64,000 nt of DNA from Diospyros lotus (taxonomy: Eukaryota; Streptophyta; Magnoliopsida; Ericales; Ebenaceae). The stretch's first letter is position 1; every line of letters starts with the position of its first letter. Positions 13,151 to 25,651 of the stretch are shown in pieces. The stretch is taken from assembly GCF_014633365.1 (NCBI RefSeq), contig NC_068349.1:38393192-38457191 (forward strand), in the 5' to 3' direction. The translations under genes were made by a program, and so were the position numbers. The notes under the pieces were generated by a model, which was not told where the DNA came from, did not search any database, and was given only the letters and a program-made list of their open reading frames with translations.

Positions 13151-15409
13151 TTACTCTTAAAAGTGATTTTTTTTTTTTTTTTTTTAAACCAAGAAGCGCG
13201 TTCCAGTCCACGTCAGTGGCGCTGCGTGACTGACTTGGAGGATCACTGAAATGTCTCACTTGCCCCGCCGCTTTCCTTCTATTTTACACGTCTTTTGAAT
13301 TTTCTTCCCTTTTCTAATGTATTTTATTTATATTTTTGACTTCACTTGCTGAGAGCTTCGTACATTTCAAAAATCATAAGAATTCAAACGAAAGAAAAAA
13401 TAAAAAAAGAAGCATATTCCTTACCCTCCCCCCCCAGAATGGTTCCGAGGAGCCGGCCCTCTCGAATGGTTGTAGGATTCGTTTAGTCGGGTCGGGTTTG
13501 ATATTGAATATAAATTTAATTATTTAAATTTAAATATATATAATTATATAATATTTATTTATTTTTAAATAAAAAAGAGAGGGATTCTGACATAATTTAG
13601 ATACATAAATCTAGAATAATGTGAAAATTTGTCAAACTTATATTTTTACCACTTTACTTTTAAATTTTTTTATTTTGTTATTTAAATTTTTTATTATTTC
13701 TATTACACAGACTTATATTTATTAATCATCGTACTTTGACCATTTTTTTCTTATAACAACTCAATTTTTTATTGTTTCGATATCACTCATAAACTTGTAT
13801 TTTTTAATTAATTTAATCAAAATAATGAAAATTTTAAATTATACACGAAAAAATTAAAATATAGGGTTAAAATTGACTATAAAATGAGATTCAATAATAT
13901 AATCGAAATAACAACAAATTTAAATGATCATACGAAAAAAATGTAAATGTACATGACAAAATATATAGAGTACTTACAAAATTATAGGAAAACTTGGTAA
14001 ATTAAATATTTATGTAACATTTGTTAAAATGAGTAAAATAAAATTATATCAAAATAATATTTAAATGCTTTTCGAATCAATATATGAAATAATCATTATA
14101 AGGTTATGAAACATTCAAATATTTTTATGAAATTATTTGAAATGCATTAAAATACATGTGCGTCATTTTTTCTTAAAAAATTCATATTTGCAACCAATAG
14201 AAATATCACTTTATCCCTTTTACTATTTGTAGTCACGTTAATAATTATTTATAGTCAATATTTTCCAAAAGTACTATATTTTATTACCATTGCACACAGT
14301 CGCAGCTATCTCCACACAATCATCCCTAAAACACATCCTCAAACCCCAACAATTCAAATCCACAAACACGAAAACGAGCTTCATTAAAGGTGGAAGATTG
14401 CAAAATCAATAACACACACATATATATATACATAGACGCACATATATATACATATACAACGCATACACAAACACAGACACACATATATATATACATAAAC
14501 ACACATTGTGCAATGTGGAATCTCTGCGCTATCGAACTCTTTGGTTCAGCAAGAGCTCATTGGATCTTTGGCCTTTAAAGAAGAGAATGCTTTTTCAAAG
14601 GGCATCGACGTAGTTATGGTTGAAAATTAGGCATGCAAGTAGACATAGTAGTGAGATAAGGAAAATGTGAAATAATGACGAAAAATCTGCTAGATAATAG
14701 CTTGGATTTCACATCATTTTCACTTTATTTCTTTGGGTTCTTTACTTGTGGTTGCGATATAGAGTAGAGAATGAAAAGTAGCCCCGAGGTTTGGGGGCCA
14801 TGAAAAGCGGTCACTATCGATGGGTATGGCCAATTGTGTGTGTGTCTGTTTATGTGTTCAGATATATACGTATGTGTTTGTGTATGTATATATGTATGTG
14901 TGTGTGTTTGTATATGTATTCGAATATATTGTCATTGTTTTTCTACTCTATAGTTGTATTTTCATTCGTTTTTTGTCTTCACTCTATTGTATTTGGCGTT
15001 CTTGCTTGCATCGTCTTTGGGGGACTGCATATGGCAGTTGACGGGCAATTTATTAAGGGATAAAATGACTACAATTGGGAGGGTAAAATAAATTTTTAAA
15101 TAAGAATATTTTAAGTATATTAAAATATGATTGTGAAGAATAAAATAGGTGATTGTAAATAATTTTTTTTTTTTATCCATATAACAATCCATGTCTTGAT
15201 TAACAAAGAATGTTTTATAAAACAAAACAACAACAATAATAATAATAGGATGGGGTGGATTGGCATGGAACCAAACCAACCCCTCATTCCCACAAACTTC
15301 ATCGTCTGCACCTAGTTTCATCCGTCTTTCTCTTCAGTCCACCTGGTTCTCTTGTCTCATCTGATTCAATGTAGACTGAGCCCAGGTCCAGAGCCTTCAG
15401 CCTTGTCTC
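13151..15409. other. AT-rich spacer between two divergent genes
   Basis: No gene is supported. A T-run lies at 13168-13187. From 13500 to 14290 the sequence is strongly AT-rich. At 14412-14512 there is an AC/AT microsatellite cluster and at 14833-14930 a GT/AT cluster that is its rough complement. The part just before 15410 should hold the leader of the DUF212 gene. Confidence 0.5.
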
Positions 15410-18400
15410 ATGGACTCTGCTCCAATAAAACCTTCCTTTATTAAGCCTCCCAACCCCAACTACTTCGCCTCCTCTTCAATCTTCACCGCCAATTCCATCG
15501 CCCTTTCGAACTTCAAACCCTCTTCTATTTCCATTTCCTACCGACCCAATTCGTTAGATCCCAAAGACACACCAATTCCGCAATGCAATTTCCACCACCC
15601 AACCAGCTCTCCCTTCCCGAGTTTGTTCCCAGTGGTGCGGAGAATCAAAGATTTAGCTCGAGTGCCTGAAGGCTACTTGCAGAATGGAGGGCTGGGGATG
15701 GTCATTATGAGCGTCACAGCCACGGCGAGGGGCCGATTGAGCCCGTTCGTGGCGACGCTGGCGGCGAACCCGACGTTCGTGTCGGGCTTGGTGGCGTGGG
15801 CGGTGGCGCAGTCGGTGAAGGTGGTGCTCAACTTCTTTGTGGAGAGGAAGTGGGACTTGAGGGTCATGTTTGCTTCCGGCGGCATGCCCTCGTCTCACAC
15901 CGCGCTCTGCTCCGCCCTCACCACATCGGTGGCGCTTTGCCACGGAGTGGCCGACTCGCTGTTTCCGGTGTGTTTGGGCTTCAGCTTGATTGTCATGTAC
16001 GATGCAATCGGCGTCAGGCGGCACGCCGGTATGCAAGCGGAGGTAATTTATTATTCATTAATATTCATTGTTTCCAGTCTTAAGTGTTTTTTCTAACACG
16101 GTGGTAGAGCCTCCCTGGTATCAAACTTGAAACCCATGATTGTTGCTAACAGTTTTGCGCCAAGAAAGGCGTTCCGATTGTTCTTTTGCATATATTTATA
16201 TTGCTGGTGTAACTTCTAGAAGTCATTTGACATTATAAATTAAGTGCAATCGGCCTAACTTGGTTAGGATAAGAAGCAGTTTACGATGGCAATGAATAGA
16301 TTTTGTTTAATTGTACTACAGTGATTTTTGTTGCCGGAGTCTGTTGTGCGATTATTTGCTTACCAACGGAGCATAAAATTTTCCTAACTTGTGCCTAAAC
16401 AAAATTAATGTAAACAGAGAAGCCAATCTAATGTAAACACAAGTTTAAACATATTCAATTTTTACAAAACGTGTTATATAGAGGCACCACTCATTTTCAT
16501 CATAAATGTTCTACAATTTCTATACAAAAACAATAATAAAGGCACAACTAATGACCAAGTCAAGACAAGATAATTAGACTTGTGTCAATACACAAAAAGT
16601 CCCAGAAAAGATTTGATGGTCTTTTGATTCGTGATGGAGGTGAAGTTGCGAATGCCAAATGCAATAAAAAAAAAAAACACTTAAATAGTATACATGCACC
16701 GGTGGTGATAAGGCGAGGTCAACAGTGAGATTTGAGATTGAGGTGAGGGCGAGCTGATAGCCAAAATACGAAATCTGAAATCAGAAAGGGGATTTGGGAT
16801 ATTGGGGTCTGGCTTTCTTTCAGGGCACTAGGCAATACCCCAGCATTGATGGTTTTTGACCCAGTATGAATGGTATTGCATGGTATTTTGGCTGCGACTG
16901 TATTAGGCTTGGAGAGTACTGTTTTTTTCAACTGTACCATGTGTACCAGTTGATGTAGTATGGTATTAGTAACCATGCATAAAGATTCTAAATTACCACA
17001 CTATTTAGTTTGAGATTTGGGGATCTATACTTGATGTGCATTCACGGGATTCACTTGAGGTGCTGTCATGTACCAGCTATGTAGGGAGGTACCTTAATTA
17101 GAGAAGCTATAGAGACTAGAGAGTGAGTAATTGTAGTACGGAAGTTACAGCATTGGGAGTTTTACCCTGTTACTTACAGCTGTAAGGACTTGTACTTAGT
17201 TAAATAGCCTAATTGCTTGTAATTCCCAGAACATGCAGGCCGTTAGCCGCACATGGCTGGTTGGAGGTATATAAGCTGTCCACACCTGGAAGAATGTATG
17301 AAATACTGGAATTCTGATATTTTCTAAATCTCTCTCCCTTCTCTCTTCCCCCTTTGTTCTCTGGTCTTCTAATTCTCCCTAAACTTCTCTCATTCTCTCT
17401 CTTTCTTCTGACAATCTCACCGGATTCTGGTGAGAGAACTGGTCAGATCCTTTGGGAGCTGACAGATGCTTACTATGTAGTTTGACTTGATGTGCATTCA
17501 TGGGCTTCCAAGGGGTTTTTAGCTAATGAATGTATGATTTATCATCTTATTTGCTGCTGATTTATGGAGTCTTGGCTCCATCGCATATTTGGCTTAAACT
17601 GGAGGCATATGGCAAGGACAAGTGAAAGAAGCAAAGCCATAGTCAGAGAGAGTACTTCTCTAGTTGTTCTTTTGTGTTTTATATGCACGAATGGCCAATT
17701 TGATAATGTCCATTATGAGGAGGGGTGTTCATGTGGTCTGGATTGGACCGGCTCAGCCTTAGACCAGACCAGACCATGACTGGTTTGTTTGCAAATTACC
17801 AGACTGAAGACTGGACTGATCTCAATAAGGACTGGACCAATATAGTTTGATTCAGTCCAATCAGTCCCCCTTGTTTTTTTTTTTTTTTTCCCCTTTTCTG
17901 TAAAAAAATTAATAAAAAAATGTACACATTACAAAATATTAGTAGCTAAAAAATTACTCAAAAAATAGTCTATTTAACAAAAAACATTATGATGCCTATA
18001 ATTTCTCCTTAATTTCGTTGAGAGAAAGCAAGCACTGAAAGATACAAATCTCATCCTCACCACATCATTCAAACCTGGCAGAACCTAAACCCAACCTCTA
18101 CGAACTCAAAACAGACTACAAGATTTAGCAGACCTTTATACCAAGAGCACTCCGAAACAGAGCCTACCCAACTAAAACTCAAACCACAACCTTCCCAATA
18201 AGCTTCAGGATTGCCAGAAAATTGGGCCAAGATACAATGCCAAATAGCTAACATCAGCTAACGCCCCAAATAAACATCTTCTGGATTAACCACAGAACAT
18301 GAGATGTGAGATAACAAATAACTTTGTAGTCCAAGGAGAAGGTGAAGAACCATATAGCAGTAACCCCTCCAATTAGAACCCAATAAATTACGAACAACAA

Positions 18401-18836
18401 TTGATTCCATAAAATTATCATTAAATTTGCCAATATTTTGTGGTTCTTTCTGTCATTGCATGCCTTGGTCCACACCTTTTAAACCAGTGCTTCAAGTCCA
18501 ATGCTTATTAGTTGATACTTGATGCTTATTGTACTGTATGCTGATCAATAATATGATGGCTTCTTGCTTCCCTTCCTAGCCCCTTTGTTGCACTGTCTGT
18601 GCCGGTGTTTTATTGGTCATTCAAGCACAGGTTAGTTTCATTTGTAGCTGCTAAAATTATGGTAATAATGGCAGGTTCTGAATATGATCGTTGAGGACTT
18701 GTTCGAGGGGCATCCCATCAGCAAGAGAAAGCTCAAGGAACTACTTGGCCACACTCCATCCCAGGTTCTTGCTGGAGCTCTACTTGGCATGGCGGTTGCT
18801 TGCATCTGTTGTAAAGGTTGCTCCGTTGCTGTATAA
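15410..18836 (+). CDS. DUF212 / divergent PAP2-family protein (acid phosphatase/vanadium haloperoxidase-related), probably plastid
   Basis: Two exons, 15410-16042 and 18675-18836, joined in phase 0 (GAG|GTAATT ... GCAG|GTTCTG), encode 264 residues. The first ~75 residues are rich in Ser and Pro with few acidic residues, like a plastid transit peptide. The DUF212 core follows: a hydrophobic segment near 120-142, GGMPSSHTA at 157-165, another hydrophobic segment around 186-197, and DAIGVRRHAG at 198-207. Exon 2 supplies EDLFEGHPISKRKLKELLGH and a final hydrophobic stretch (about residues 241-257), ending in a TAA at 18834. The family is annotated as PAP2/haloperoxidase-related membrane proteins; the catalytic activity is unproven for plant members. 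The plus-strand ATG at 15410 is the first in frame. The 2.6-kb intron holds a solo LTR. Confidence 0.88.
17064..17464 (+). mobile_element. Solo LTR in the DUF212 intron
   Basis: The 401-bp unit begins TGTCATGTACC and ends GGAGCTGACA. Near-identical 5-bp flanks follow the insertion rule: GGTGC at 17059-17063 and GATGC at 17465-17469. It carries a TATATAAG box (about 17268) followed by a long CT-rich leader, so it reads on the plus strand like its host gene. No internal domain lies beside it. Its start, end and TATA/CT layout match the solo LTR at 50328-50984, so both come from one family. Confidence 0.8.
17724..17880. repeat. Possible truncated hAT-type MITE end
   Basis: AGGGGTGTTCATGTGGTCTGG resembles hAT-MITE left termini and is followed by many short copies of GACTGGAC-like words, like the AACCGCAC word repeats in the MITE at 25071. 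No matching right end was found before exon 2. Confidence 0.3.
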
Positions 18837-19560
18837 TCATCTGCTTCTGCAGCAGATATATAATTTTGTTGATTAGAGTCCTAGAGATGCCATGCAATGC
18901 AATGCACGACTCAATATTTGAACTGTTCCGGCATATGGGTGGCCTACAAAGTATTCTTTGAAACCCACAATTCTGGAATATCAAATAAAAACAAGCTTCA
19001 TTTAGTTTCTCTCCCAAAAATTTACTCGTTTTTGGGAATTCTAGATAAATTTTGTATGAAACCAGCTTGATGTACCTGGCTCATTTTGTAAAATTACTAT
19101 GAATTCCATGGATTCAATGCCTGCGCTTTGCCTTTCATGCAATGTTTTTTTCCCAGTTGGATCATATTTTACCATATAAATGGATCTTTAGTACGTGATA
19201 GTGGGTATTGAATAGCGTTTCTATTATTATGTATTTAAGATGTGTATATATTAGAAAGTACGATTAGTTTCTAATTTCCCATTAATTACTTTGAATATTG
19301 AAGATTTTGTTGATTGATGGGGGCATTGTAGGTTTGTAGTTGGCGCTGTCTAACCATCCATTTGTACATATGTGCAGTGAGGTCAGGTGCATATAAAAGA
19401 CGAGTTACCTAATATTTTGTGGTGGGTTCTTATGCATAGATTTAAAGTTCTAGTGAAGTCGGCCACCATCCAAAGTTGTGTAAAAACAAGTAAAAGATGA
19501 ACCAATTTCAAGTTATTTTAAATGATTTTTAACCTTTTTAATAGTTGTTGATTGCCGTCA
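18837..19560. other. 3' flank of the DUF212 gene
   Basis: Holds the expected 3' UTR; no further gene, RNA or clear repeat recognised. Confidence 0.4.
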
Positions 19561-20190
19561 TCTTGAGTGCATCCTATGAGTCACACCGTCCAATTAGGTC
19601 TTTTGACAAATATTAAAAATTTACCCCCCTTATTAGAATTTTTACTTGATTCACCACTCTTACACACAATCATAAGCTGCCACGTGTCAAACCCTTTCTC
19701 CTTCTCTCTCCCCCTCTCTCTCACCTCTGTTGTCACCCGCAATAGCAAACCCTCTTTCTAGCTGCCATTCGTCGTTGTTGTAGCCATTGCCATTTGCCTT
19801 TGACGCAGACACTGCCGTCGATGTTGGGCATCGTTGAAGCCACCACTATCACTTGATTTTGGGAGTTAGTGATCAATTCAACAACAGCTTTGCTCGATTC
19901 GTTGATGGCAGGGGTTTCAATAGCGGTGATAGTCAATGGAGGCGATGGGTGCAATGGTGGCGAATGGAGAGTCTACTACCATGGACGACAACCAGAGGCG
20001 AGAGAGAGGATTTTATGGGGATTTGGGAGGGTCAATGACACGTGGCAGCTTTTGATTAGCAATTAATGCACAATCAGCCCACATTAGCGCCGCGTGTATT
20101 TTTTATTGACACGTGTATATAACCGTTAGTCTTAACCAACAATGAGTTAACGAGTGAGAGATAAGAAACGATTTTGAAAAATAAGTGAAT
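19560..20190. repeat. Degenerate foldback element with GC-rich centre
   Basis: AGCTGCCACGTGTCAA near 19675 is inverted as TGACACGTGGCAGCT near 20036. Inward of these, a CT-rich block on the left faces a GA-rich block on the right, and outward the similarity fades into AT-rich DNA. Several short overlapping reading frames in the centre have no recognisable domain. The CACGTG core also makes two G-box-like words. Confidence 0.5.
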
Positions 20191-21206
20191 AAGGGATAAC
20201 ATTTTAAAGTTCAATAATCAAGTAGTAACCAAATGCAAAATTCAGTTAACGTTGGTATAATTAACCTACTTGTCACGAAAATCACTTTTTATAAAAAGTA
20301 GTTTAGCATTTTGGTAGATTAATTGAAAATGCTTTTAAAGTTGTTATATGTGTTTGGTCAATGAATGAAAAAAAAAAGTACTTTTAACAATTAAATTATC
20401 AAAAAAAAAAAGACATGAAAAGAAGTGATTTTATAATTAATACTATTTAAATAAAAATGATTTCAACATTTGAAAATTTTATAATTAAATATTATTTTTA
20501 ACAATAAATAATTTGTTACTTTTTTCATTAAAAATATGTATTAAAGCAGCGGCGGCTGGCGCCAAAAGTGAAATCCATGGCTAGGGGTTTCCTTCCCCAG
20601 CAATGGGGTTGAAGGACACCCATGGGTGTGGGGCTCTTTATTTATTTTTTTTAATTTTATATTCATATATATATATATATAGACACATAAAAATATTTTT
20701 AGATTAGACAACCGTTGTACATTTAAATGTTTGTTGTGGTTAATTTGGTGCATTAATAATTATTTTCTGCTTTTTCTTTTGCTTTTGCTGTCATTAAAAG
20801 CACTTCAAAATTTTGGCCAAAGGTATATATAATGGAGAAAAGCGCTTTTGTCATAAAAAAAGCTCTGTTCTCCCTCACCGCAGCACAACCAAAGAGGCTC
20901 TTAGTAGTTAAATGGCTTTCATTGTTGACCTACAAGAGATAAATGCAAATTGGTTTTCAAAGACTTTAGCTTCTCTCGTTAACATTTGCCCAATTACCCT
21001 CTCCCAATGTTTCTTTTTGTGGCTGAATACTTTGCTCTCTTGGAGGGTTACACCCCAATGTTTCTTTTTTTGTAAAATTTATGTTGTTTGATGTGAGAAG
21101 TTTTATGATAATTGTTGGCTACCTAATGTAGCACTCCTCCTATATCCGGACTTGGGACCAAGTGTATCTGGAAATCCAAAGTAGAGTTCTAAATGACAAT
21201 TATTTA
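20191..21206. other. Spacer, no gene seen
   Basis: AT-rich with a short TA repeat near 20670 and words such as AAAAGCACTT and AAAGCGCTTTTG that recall MULE or hAT termini, but no pair of ends could be matched. Confidence 0.3.
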
Positions 21207-21446
21207 GGGTGTGTTTAATTGCACAAGGTGAAAAAGAAAAAAAATTCCAACTTCCATAGAAAATCAAAACCAACCCCCTCCCCCACCCCCCTTTTGAAGA
21301 ATTGATTTCCTTGATTTTGTGGAAAATATGACATTTTTGTACTTGGGTGGAAAACAAATTTCATAGAAAAGGTTATCAATCAAACACCAAAAGTTGGAAT
21401 TTGGGTTAAAAAATATTTTCTTTTTTCATGCTAATCAAACACATCC
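21207..21446. mobile_element. Tourist-like (PIF/Harbinger) MITE
   Basis: 240 bp with terminal inverted repeats GGGTGTGTTTAATT at the left and AATCAAACACATCC at the right, flanked on both sides by TTA (21204-21206 and 21447-21449). The interior is AT-rich and non-coding. The TTA duplication and the GTGTTT(A/G)ATT terminus are standard for this superfamily. Confidence 0.75.
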
Positions 21447-21721
21447 TTAATGAAAAAAAAAATCAAGGAAATATGAGAGAGCGATGATCCCATGCGGTGC
21501 AAAACCAACTAAAGGTGGAAGGTAATTAATCTGCAATCGTTAATGTTCTATCATTTTGTCAATCTTGACATTATTGTGGGGTTGCTATCTCTTCTCTTTG
21601 TTGTTTCATTCTTGATGTTTTTATGGTAAACCATAGTTGTAAATTAATTTAGCGAGACATATATTTTTCTGGTTGATAAATCAAACCTTTTTGAATGTGT
21701 CAGTTATATTAAATACCTTAG

Positions 21722-22076
21722 TGTTATGGTACCTAGCTAAGTAATCTAAATAAAGGTGTAGTTAGACTACTAGAATTTGAATTTCTGTTTTGGCATAGCT
21801 AGTAGAATGTTCCAACATGCTGTTAGCTATTGTAAGCGCATATGGGCAAGGGATCAATTGTTTTTAGCACCCAAACTTAGCCCGTATTAGTATAAGTAAC
21901 TGATCAAGTGCCAGCTACACATGTTGTATGAAATTGGAAATTAGTTTCCCTCCAATTCTCTCTCTCTAAATCTCTCTCTCCGTTCCGATCTCTTTCCTTC
22001 CCAAATATCTTCCATTCTCTCCCAATTCTCATTCTCAGTTCCTTGAGAACTTTCTTGTCAGACTTGTAATATGACA
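21722..22076 (+). repeat. 5' LTR of the Gypsy element
   Basis: TG...CA ends, CT-rich leader, directly followed by the primer-binding site. Confidence 0.92.
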
Positions 22077-22077
22077 A

Positions 22078-22095
22078 TTTAGTATCAGAGCAAGC
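22078..22095 (+). other. Primer-binding site of the Gypsy element
   Basis: TTTAGTATCAGAGCAAGC resembles the usual TGGTATCAGAGC complement of initiator tRNA-Met, with two changes at the 5' end. Confidence 0.75.
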
Positions 22096-23692
22096 TCTTA
22101 GCCGGAATTTGCTGCACGATTGGAATGATGGCAAACAAAACTAGGATGGAGATGCAACTCTAACAAGTGACAGCGATGGTGTCCGAGATGTAAGGAAGGG
22201 TGGAAATGATGGAGGAAATAGTAGGTTTGAATGTGGATAGAAAGTTGGAGGCACTGGCCGATCGCTTTAGGGGGGGATATGCGTTTGCAGATCCAAGAAG
22301 AGATGCAGGAAGTTCGGGATAAGGGAAATTTGTTGTGGGATCAATTGCAACAATTTATGGTGATGTTCGCGAATCAACCACAAGTGAGGATCTTTCCTGA
22401 TTTTCCACCTAGGGAATGATCGGAGCCAATTCTATCAGGAATTGGTGTCAATCACCATAGTATGAGGTTGGTGGGATCGGAAGGGGAACCATCTATAGGG
22501 GAAGAATTGATGCCGAAGAGAAGACGAGCGTTACCAGATCGGATTTTCAGTACCTAAGCTGGAATTACTAGTATTTGAGGGTGTTAAACCTCGATAGTGG
22601 CTCAGGCAACGTGAAAAGTTGTTTGAAATTCACCAAGTCCTAGAGAACTAGAGGGTGGCCTTGGCAGTAACATACCTCCATGATGTGGGGGATGTGTGAT
22701 TTTAAGGCTGATCCAGAGTAAGGGAAAGCTATAATTGGGATGATTTCACAAATGGCCTTAATGAGGGGTTTGGGGAACGAGGCCGATTGGATGTGGTGTA
22801 GGAGTTCAATCACTTGTGGCAGGAAGGATTGGTGATGGAATATCAAGCGAAGTTCGAAGAGCTCAAGTTTATGATGTTGAACAGGAACCTCAACCTAATC
22901 AAAGAGTACTTTGTGACGAGTTTCATAGGGGGACTAAGATATGAGCTAAGATTGACAATGTAGGTGCTCTGGCTAAGAACAATCTCTAAAGCGGCAAAAG
23001 GGGCCTTCTTATAAGAAATGACGTTTGAATCCTTGATGAGGAAGCAGAAGGGGCACAACAAAGGAGTGCAATGAGGGATTATACCCTATGGGAGTAGGCC
23101 AATGAGGGTGGGGTCTGGTATCAGGTACCTCGTGTTACCTGCAACCCCTCAAAATGTGCATAATAGAGACAAAGTGATAGAATAAAGAAGGAAGGTCGGA
23201 CTGTGCTTCAAGTGTGGAGAAAAGTACACCCCAAGGCATCAATGTAGAAAACAACTTCCGTTGCTGGATGAAGGAGACGAAGAAGAGGAAAATGAGGAAA
23301 TGGCAGTGATGGAAGAAAAGGAAGACAGTGGAGCCATATCCCTTGCACACCATCAAAGGAGTGGCCAATGACAAAATTATTAAGCTTGAAGGGAAGATGC
23401 AAGACAATTCCCTCATGGTATTGATCGACAGTGGGAGCACCCACAGTTTTATCGATGAAGCCACGACTAAGAGCATGAGGTTCCCAACGGCCAGAACTCA
23501 GCCGTTGTTAGTGATAGTAGCTAATGGGGACAAAGTGATTAGCAAATCAGCCTGCTTGGGGTTTTGTTGGGAGATGCAAAGGGAGGAATTCCAGGCTGAC
23601 CTCAGGCTACTTAGGTTGGGGGGCTGCTATATTGTGCTTGGAGTGGATTGGATGTGAGATGTGAGTCCTATTAGTTTTGATTTTGTAGAAAA

Positions 23693-24745
23693 TGAGAAAG
23701 GGAAGCGGTATTCCTACATGTTTTATTGATACGAATAAGAAATCTTTATACAAGTAGTTTCCTTAGAATTTTTCTAAGATTTAGGACTAGATTACATCCC
23801 TATTATCTAGATTACAACACTAAAAGATAAATCTAAGGAATAATACAAGATAATACTGTTAATATTTGTGATTCAAAATATATTGATGTATTTTATTTGT
23901 ATTTCATTTGCATTTCATGTGGGTTTATTTCATGTGAATTTGTGTATATGTATATAAATAAAGTGGGATGGATATATAATATAATATGGGCCGATTTCAT
24001 TGTGACCTGTTAATTAAAGCCCAAGCCTATGTTTATGTTAAGCCCATGAATTCTGTTTGTATCCATTGGCCCGTGTATATATATGGATGTTTTGGGGCAA
24101 ATAAGAAAATAGGCATGAAGGCAAATAAAAGGGAAAATTAGAGGCAACACACACGAATTTGATAAGCCCTAATTGGGTAAGAAGAACGCGGAAGATCGAA
24201 GGCACTCTCTGCAGATCAGAACGTAGAAGAAGACGGTAAGGCATTTTTCCAATCTCGTCTCACGGTAAGTATGTATTACTTGGGGTTTTTCTTTGTGAGA
24301 GATTGGTGAGGTATGAGTACTAGGTTGCTCGGGTATTTGGAGGTTTGTACTTTGGTTTGTTTTGTCTTCTTAATTTTGGTTTGGTTTCTGATTTGACAGT
24401 GACTGAGATGATCTTGTGCGTGTATTGTGTAAATCCCTTGTTCATATTCATATAGTGGATTGACTAGAGGTGGAGCTTCTACCGTGAGTAGGATCTATTA
24501 ATCTGAACAAGTATTTTCGTTGTGTTCTTCATTGTCTTTCGTTTAGTTGGGTTATTTATGGATCTTGGTACTTCTCTTAGTCTTGGCTGTGTGACTGTGT
24601 GTTGGTTTACACAGGTGATTTCTCAACAAATACAAAGCAAGAAATAAATAAAACAAAATAAATAGGAAGATGATAATGGATGATTATCTTAGAATCTTCA
24701 AGACTCGGCTCAGTCCTATTTTTATTTCTTCAACAGATTTCAACA
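23693..24745. mobile_element. LTR-like insert between Gypsy protease and RT
   Basis: Gypsy coding similarity stops at about 23692 and resumes at about 24746, giving the borders. The 276 bases that remain after removing the nested solo LTR start TGAGAAAGGG and end TTTCAACA. They contain a TTTATACAAG...TAATACAAGATAA word order like the Copia LTR family at 49472, 50378, 56803 and 61631. No target duplication could be confirmed. Confidence 0.5.
23857..24628 (+). mobile_element. Solo LTR (772 bp) nested in the LTR-like insert
   Basis: Starts TGTTAATATTTG and ends TTTCTCAACA. A perfect 5-bp duplication AATAC flanks it (23852-23856 and 24629-24633). It contains TATATAAATAAAG (about 23950) reading on the plus strand. 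No internal domains lie beside it, so it is a solo LTR left by recombination. Copia-like by its TGTT...AACA ends, but the superfamily is not certain. Confidence 0.85.
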
Positions 24746-25070
24746 ATATGGAAGTAACTTTGGAAAAAAAAAGAGAAAAAATGCGGTTCTACAGGGCAAT
24801 ATAGAGGTAGGTGCCTGTAAAATGATGAGGGGAAAGAAACTGCAGTAGATGTTCAGGAAGAAATGGGCACAAGTGGCTCAATTATTTTCTATTGAAGCCA
24901 CTGAACAATAAGAGGTGAATTTAGGGAGGGGATGCTTAGAACCCTTCCGGCAGGTACATGAATTGACTCTTTTAGATTCATTGTTGAATGAATATCAGGA
25001 TCTCTTCGTAGAACTTAAGGTATTGCCCCTTAAACGTTCATTGGACCACACCATACCTCTTATACCCCAT

Positions 25071-25651
25071 TAGGAGTGTGCACGGTGCGATTTGGGAGGT
25101 TTGGGAGGGATTTAATATGCCAAACCGCATGTGCGGTTTGGCATTAAACTAGACCATGCAGTCTGGTTTGATGTGCACAAATCGCACTAGACCACACCGC
25201 ATTTTGTGGTGCAATTTCTGTGGTTTGGTGCTTCTATATTGCTTCATTTGGTGCTTCCTCTACTAACTTGTAAATTTTTAATTAAAACATAAAAATCAAT
25301 GTATAAAATCATATTTTTTAAATTCTTATAGTATCTTGGAGTTTAAAACTAAAATAAGTTACAATCTAATAAAAAATGCAAACTTAAAAGTTTAAAATAT
25401 ACAACATAACCACATGTTCATAATATAAAAATAACACAAAAATCCACAATATAATTCATGGTCAAGCAAGCATATATTTTTAATTTTTTTATTAATACAC
25501 TATTTGGCCGGTTTGGTTTTAACCGAACCAAAAAAACCACAAATTGCACGGTTTGAGAATTTCTCAAACTGTGTCAAACCGCACCCCCAAAAAATTGTGC
25601 GGTTTGGTGCAGGTGATTTTCACGATTTGATAATTTTTTTACACATCCCTA
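25071..25651. mobile_element. hAT-type MITE inside Gypsy reverse transcriptase
   Basis: 581 bp with ends TAGGAGTGTGCA and (inverted) TAGGGATGTGTA. The 8-bp flanks TACCCCAT (25063-25070) and TACCCTAT (25652-25659) match at seven positions. Removing it restores RT similarity across the junction. Both ends are full of the word GTGCGGTTTGG in direct and inverted order; the centre is AT-rich and non-coding. Confidence 0.85.

Noticed and set aside
14390..15321. Tyr/Ile/Thr- and Val/Cys-rich frames
   Set aside because: Translated AC/AT and GT/AT microsatellites; no start context or domain.
18069..18475. Hydrophobic minus-strand frames in the DUF212 intron
   Set aside because: No domain match and no splice partners; intron sequence.
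20541..20753. Possible small gene around a GC-rich patch at 20545-20630
   Set aside because: No conserved motif and interrupted by a TA repeat.
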